Source: Rhynochetos jubatus
Taxonomy: Eukaryota > Chordata > Aves > Eurypygiformes > Rhynochetidae
Direction of reading: 5' to 3'
Assembly (NCBI GenBank): GCA_027574665.1
Contig: CM050655.1
Span: forward strand, 10,969,170 to 11,033,169
DNA: 64,000 bases
Each line of letters opens with the position of its first letter. The first letter of the stretch is position 1. The notes below the pieces were generated by a model. The model was not told where the DNA came from and did not search any database. It was given only the letters and a program-made list of their open reading frames with translations. The position numbers and the translations under genes were made by a program. Below, piece after piece: positions 59,601-64,000 of this stretch.

Positions 59601-62600
59601 TTTCCTGTTGATCTGTTAACATAGTAATAGAGAAATAAACAAAGAAATTCTGCTTTAGGAAAGCATCTTAGTCTGGCCAGTGTAACTCAAGTACCTGTTT
59701 TTCTACAATAACTGCCATCTTACTCCCCCACATCTGAGCACATGCTAAATTTTTACAGTTAGAAATCAAGATTACTGCAAACCACATAGTCTTTGTGCCT
59801 GCAGACAGTAACTTCGGTCTGTATTGACTGCCCCATTTAAGGCATAAAATACTGCATTTTGAAACCTGTGGACAAGCAGTTTCATGAGCGGCTTAACTGC
59901 ACATTTTCATGACAGTTCTTAATTGGTGGGGTCTTGCTTATTTGACTGTCTCATGTTCTTTTTCTGATGCTTACTGCAACGTACTTCCTACTTCACAAAG
60001 TTCCGCAACATCTTAATAGCTGAATATTCGAGGCCAGGACTAAATAACTTGGAAAATCTGTGAAGTATCCATACTAGGTATGAGTTATTCTAAGGCTTGA
60101 TTTTTAACTTTAACATTTGAACTTGAAAGCCTTGAAGTTCACTGAGAACAATACTTCTGTATGATTAGAAAATGTTTCTGGGAGCTAATGGCTCGCATTA
60201 TTAGTAGGTCAAATTGCGTAGCAATGTGTCATCCACTGCAATATAGGGCAGGAATAATGTTTCAGAGAAGGGTCGAATGTTGCCTTTTGATGCATACACC
60301 AGTCTGATATATTTAGTACATCAGAGTATATCACGTGAGTAGGAAAAGAACAGAGCTCAAACCTAAACTCTGCATCCCCATAGAAGAAAAGCTGTAGAAG
60401 CAGAGTAGCAAGCTAACGAGTAAGTATAAGCAGCCTCTCTATTCTGTGGTTAAAGCATATTCTTAAATTCCAGGAAAGTGCTAAGGAGTCTGCCTTCTAT
60501 CTCATTTCCTGTTTCAAGTTACTCTTGAATTTGGCTCATTCACTTGTATTGGGATTGTGTCCATTTCTGCTCTTTGGAAACAAGCAGCAGACCAAGGAGT
60601 ATCAGGGTGGTTTTGTTTTCAGATTTTCATTGTGATCTGCGTGGTTTTGCAGGGCCTGTTGTCAGGCTGATAATTCTGTGTCAGACCTCTCACCTGAATT
60701 GCTCTGGTTCACTTCTAACACCATGCTTGTACCGTTGTTTTCAAATATTCTCTGTAAGTCACCTAAGTTGCTGACTGCTTGATGAATATCACTTTGAAGA
60801 TCATCCAGTAATGCCTCATGATTTTGAATGACTTCCAGCATTTCTCTTGAATCCACTGATGTTGACACTAATCACAAGATTCAAAAAAACAAAGTCATGC
60901 AATGGAGGGCAGCGACCAGGAGACGGGTATTCTTACAAGACCTGCAAGCTCTGAGAACACGGGTGTACTTTCTGCTCTGAAATTTCTGCACTGCCATTTA
61001 GGGGGGTTGTTGATTTATAGCACCTAAACACGCCCTCTCTTTGCAAGGATGGTTTTTTCAACAGTGTTGAAAACCAAATATATTTTAATATTAACAGAAG
61101 AACTTCAGCCACACACTAGCCATGATGGCAGGAAAATAGTCTTCATCTAAAGCCTCCCCAAGCCATCCAAATGTTCTGGAATAATGACTCCTTTCAAGCC
61201 AATTGACTTAAATAAAAGGAAAGGATGAAAAAGCAGTTGAGGTGCCTTGCTAAGGAATCAGAAGCATAGGGTGTAAGTGTAGCCCGTTGCTCTAAATACC
61301 TGCTAATTTGAGCTGTAGGTTTCAGAGTGTACACTGAGAGTGGCAGAAACAGTTATATCCAAACTGTGCCATCCTGGGGGACCTCTCACCCTCCAGGGTT
61401 AACTTTGACCTTTCAGTCTAAGGTTTTCTAAACTGAAGTGCTGCAAAGCAACTGGTTATTCAGTGCTGAGAATGTAATGTAAAGATAACTCTTTCAGGGC
61501 CAGAATGAAGAGCCAGTTGCTAGAAGGTATTGGATAGCAGTGCAAGCCACACCGTTTCACAGAGGATAAGGAAAGGGTTATTCTTGGATACTTAGGTTGG
61601 CAGGATGGAGCGCCTGAGATACAAGTCTGTGGTACCTCATAATAATATTGCCAATGCTACTGGGTAGCTGCTTTGAAATGGCATTTTGACTCAATTTTTT
61701 TTTTTTCTGTGAAGACTTGTGAGCATGGTGTGCTTCCCTGTGAATCCACGCAGCAGAGCAAGGAGGTAAAGCGTCCGTGCCGTCGAAAGCTTGAACGCTC
61801 TGCACCAGCTGGTCACCAGCTAGTGTACAACTTTGACACTTGGGCTGCTTTGTCTAGAGCATTCACGTACTGCTACAGCAAAAGCCCTCATTTAAGCCAA
61901 TAAATGAAATGTAGTTGTGCAAAAGCTTTCTCAAACAGAGCTTTCACTAGAGAGAGTCTCCGTAGCTTATCATGTTAAAATAGCAGCTAAAAACTCCACC
62001 TCTTTTTCTGATTAGGGACTGAGAGGTAAAAGAATGGCAAGCAAAGTAACTTCAAGCACATACTGTGGTTTGAGAACTCTTCTTCCCGCCCTTCAGTTTG
62101 ACTTCCTGGCACCGGAATAAAATTGGGATCTGCAATTGAGAGGTAAATACATCTGTGAAAACGTTTCAGTTGCAGACACTACTACGGTAGAGCAAGGTGA
62201 GGAAGGACAGTTTCATGTGTAGTGTAACTGATGTGGAGACAGGAACGTCTTGTCTGGAGATCTTTGCTTACCGTGCTGCACCTGCATACAGCATTGCATA
62301 ACCTGTAACGCTCCGTAGTAGGGTGGGGGTTTAATTTGTGCTGGGTTACTGGTTACAAGAAATGAGTCTATTACAAATAGATGCTTTTTTTTCTCAGGGT
62401 CCTGTCTAATGAGCTGCAAATTCATCTTCCTTGTCCCACAGTTACCTGGATGTTCTGGTGGCTCCAGCTACAAATAAGGAGATGAAGCAGCAACTGGTTT
62501 TGGTTAATGAGTGTAACAGATGAGAGACTAAAGCAGAAGCACTGCGTTTGGCAATATGCTTCTGACATTACAAATGAAAGCCAGGCTGGGGCATCACGTT

Positions 62601-63521
62601 AGAGAGAAATCTGCGAAGGAAAGCTAAACCTGCAGAGATAAAAACGAACACTCCCATTTGTCTGTGGAGCCTGTTTGGGTAGGTGAGTTAGATGTTGTGT
62701 GAAATAAATGTATGATGCTTTTGTTATGGTTGCCTTCATTACCAGGGGTAATTGCCTTTCATCTGTTTAAATTCTCCTGCTTCTGGAGTATTGTTTGCCA
62801 AACCCTGCCAGTGTTAAATTTGCACTGCTCCCCGCCCCCCGTCTTGTACTGGACAGCTGCAGATGACATCATTCCACAGGGCAGAGGGTTGTAGTCGTGG
62901 GTTGTGAGTGAAGGCTACTGCTAGAGCTGCCGTGGCACTAACAGCCTGGGCTCTGCTCTGGTGGTGTAGAGCTGCCCCCTGCTAGCAGCTGGAATCTGTG
63001 CAAAGAAGAGGCAGTGATACAGGCTGGAGGGTGCACACTGCCTGCCATGTTAGAGGCTGGGTGCATTGTGATTTCCCTAGGCAGGTGACTTCATCCTCTA
63101 AGCTGACCATAGGGACCCCTGACACATGAATGCCTTTATCTGTGTGTAAAGATTACAAAGGTGCTACTAACAGAAGAATAAGTAGCTAATGCTATTAGCT
63201 GCTAATTAACTATTGGCTGCTAATTGTGGCTAATTACTTGTTTACTTGCAACTGCTCCCTGTTTCAAGTCATCAGTGATTTGGGGCACAGCAGACCAAAG
63301 AAAATAAAGCACTGATTCTCAAAATAAGGAAAAACAAATAGGCAAACTTATTTCTTGCCACTCTCACTGGCATTTAGGCATGAGTTCTCACACTTGTTCT
63401 CTGACTTTCCTTACCATGCTGTTCACAGTCCTTGTCGATAAATCCAGGGCAGCATTTCCACTGCAAAGACTTCAAAACCTTCTGTTTCACTTGATAGACT
63501 GGCTTCAGAGCTGTCCTGTAC
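56307..63521 (-). CDS. MMRN2: Multimerin-2 (EMILIN family), 3' four exons, partial
   Basis: A secreted, disulfide-linked homomultimeric glycoprotein of the endothelial extracellular matrix. The mammalian protein binds VEGF-A and the receptors CD93 and CLEC14A through its coiled coil (family knowledge). Joining complement 63521-63415, 60867-60694, 59612-57702 and 56695-56307 gives one open frame of 859 residues. It holds the second half of an EMI domain, a long coiled coil, a basic segment and a C-terminal C1q domain, the EMILIN/multimerin order. Human MMRN2 is 949 residues, so roughly 90 residues (signal peptide and first half of EMI) should lie beyond 64000. All junctions are phase 1 and keep the frame. 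Against human MMRN2 as I recall it, the C1q domain, the CNCQK box and KFE.KVQEN are conserved. The linker after EMI is shorter here, so a small exon may be missing from this model. Confidence 0.9.
56696..57701 (-). other. MMRN2: MMRN2 last intron
   Basis: A 1.0 kb intron. A 62-codon minus-strand frame at 57249-57437 reads DAPVNVAAVLSFEADEQ, which loosely recalls the start of a C1q domain, but it lacks the rest of that domain and its splice phase is wrong. It is not called an exon. Confidence 0.65.
57702..59612 (-). CDS. MMRN2: MMRN2 large exon, coiled-coil region
   Basis: An uninterrupted 1911-base exon bounded on the minus strand by acceptor 'ctatgttaacag' and donor 'AAAAAG|gtgggt'. It encodes 637 residues rich in Glu, Lys, Gln and Leu with heptad-like spacing, starting QQERLLQQVLFPHVENFL. 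It includes FQELGTKFESKVQENV, MEKSLIMEENRAAMERQ, EECNCQK and a CC pair (NLCCNHT) that also occurs in human MMRN2 and probably forms interchain disulfides. Many N-glycosylation sites (NLS, NLT, NIS, NYT) fit an extracellular glycoprotein. It ends with a highly basic stretch before the C1q exon. This is the region bound by endothelial receptors in mammals. Confidence 0.95.
59613..60693 (-). other. MMRN2: MMRN2 intron upstream of the coiled-coil exon
   Basis: A 1.08 kb intron. Nothing else is recognised. Confidence 0.6.
60694..60867 (-). CDS. MMRN2: MMRN2 short exon between EMI and the coiled coil
   Basis: A 174-base phase 1-1 exon with minus-strand acceptor 'cttgtgattag' and donor 'TTCAG|gtgagagg'. 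It encodes 58 residues including EMLEVIQNHEALLDDLQSD and IHQAVSNLGDLQRIFENN, matching the human segment with HLLGDLQNDVHRV. It begins the coiled coil. The first codon combines the last G of the EMI exon with TG, giving Val if the two exons are directly joined. Confidence 0.88.
60868..63414 (-). other. MMRN2: MMRN2 intron between the EMI exon and the short exon
   Basis: A 2.5 kb intron. Human MMRN2 has a longer linker here, so a small exon could hide in it. One exon-like 22-base segment (62447-62468, minus strand) has good splice sites but breaks the frame on its own (see findings). Nothing else is recognised. Confidence 0.5.
63415..63521 (-). CDS. MMRN2: MMRN2 exon, second half of the EMI domain
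   Basis: A 107-base exon with minus-strand acceptor 'cccttactcgccag' and donor 'GCATG|gtaagg'. It encodes YRTALKPVYQVKQKVL followed by LQWKCCPGFIDKDCEQH. The W-x-C-C-P-G motif and the following Cys are the signature of the EMI domain C-terminal half, a cysteine-rich module in EMILINs and multimerins used for multimer assembly. The exon starts with the last base of a codon and ends in phase 1. Confidence 0.88.
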
Positions 63522-64000
63522 CTGGCGAGTAAGGGTCTGGGTGTTAGATGGCAAGTTATTCTCAGCTGGTGTCACTTGGGGTGAGTTCACTGACTCTAGC
63601 AGTGGTCTGGTGCCAAGTGTGTCCTAGATGACTAATGCAGAGCACAGTGAAGAAATTTGTTTTATACCGTGTCACTGCTGCTTAGTAAAACATTTAGGCA
63701 GTCCTCGGCAATTTTTTTCCCCTACACGAGATAGCTTTTTAAGTTATGCATGTGTATTACGACCTGAAAATAATGGGAAAATTATGGTCTCTGAATAAAC
63801 ATGTAGGAAGATTTGAAAAATCACCTAATTACCTTATAGTCCTGTACTTGATGACGGAAAGGCATTGTTCTCTCATGTTATTTAAATGCCTGATTGTCTT
63901 AGGTACATAAATGGGATCCTACATCACTTTGGTATTAAACTTGAATTGGTGATTTAATTCTTTTTACAATGTGTCATTAAATACTTCTGCAACTATCATT
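63522..64000 (-). other. MMRN2: MMRN2 intron, right edge of window
   Basis: No exon is recognised in the last 480 bases. The upstream MMRN2 exons with the signal peptide and the first half of the EMI domain must lie beyond the window. Confidence 0.6.

Noticed and set aside
61391-61441. 51-base exon-like segment on the minus strand with acceptor 'ctttgcag' and donor 'gtgagagg' in MMRN2
   Set aside because: In the phase imposed by the EMI exon it contains a TAG stop, and it also fails when placed after the 22-base candidate.

Overview
This window is vertebrate nuclear DNA, almost certainly from a bird. It is AT-rich, has long introns with GT-AG splice sites, and its only recognisable interspersed repeats are five CR1 LINE copies, the dominant avian retrotransposon. 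The encoded BMP receptor also carries features I recall from the chicken protein. I see no operons, CRISPR arrays, viral genes or bacterial genes. Species cannot be fixed from sequence alone.

Layout. Positions 1-24373 are non-coding: the 5' flank or the 5' non-coding introns of BMPR1A. They hold two CR1 3' ends (about 2797-3009 and 13160-13509), some GC-rich patches, and a CpG-island-like block at about 22745-23010 followed by an AT-rich, TAAT-rich segment that looks like a developmental control element. Positions 24374-46767 carry BMPR1A on the + strand: one exon holding the 5' UTR and the start codon, then ten further coding exons. The first coding intron is 11.8 kb and contains two large CR1 fragments, and a fifth CR1 lies just upstream of the transmembrane exon. 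All coding exons join in a single open frame of 529 codons plus stop. A 3' UTR of about 2.2 kb probably ends at the AATAAA at 48952. Positions of about 49000-55400 are intergenic. From about 55400 to the right edge lies MMRN2 (multimerin-2, also called EMILIN-3 or EndoGlyx-1) on the - strand. Four exons are visible: the C1q domain, the long coiled-coil exon, a short exon, and the second half of the EMI domain. Its signal peptide and the first half of EMI are outside the window.

The two genes converge tail to tail, as I recall the BMPR1A-MMRN2 neighbourhood in human. BMPR1A is a type I serine/threonine kinase receptor of the BMP-SMAD pathway. MMRN2 is an endothelial extracellular-matrix glycoprotein. 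The pair is conserved synteny rather than an operon, and no direct functional link can be read from the sequence.

The most notable local observation is at BMPR1A exon 3. The sequence coding for the conserved Gly-Gln-Asn-Pro start of the mature receptor is still present, but the dinucleotide before it is GG instead of the required AG. The nearest AG is 12 bases downstream and in frame, so the predicted protein loses four residues right after the signal peptide. No previously undescribed multi-gene system was found.
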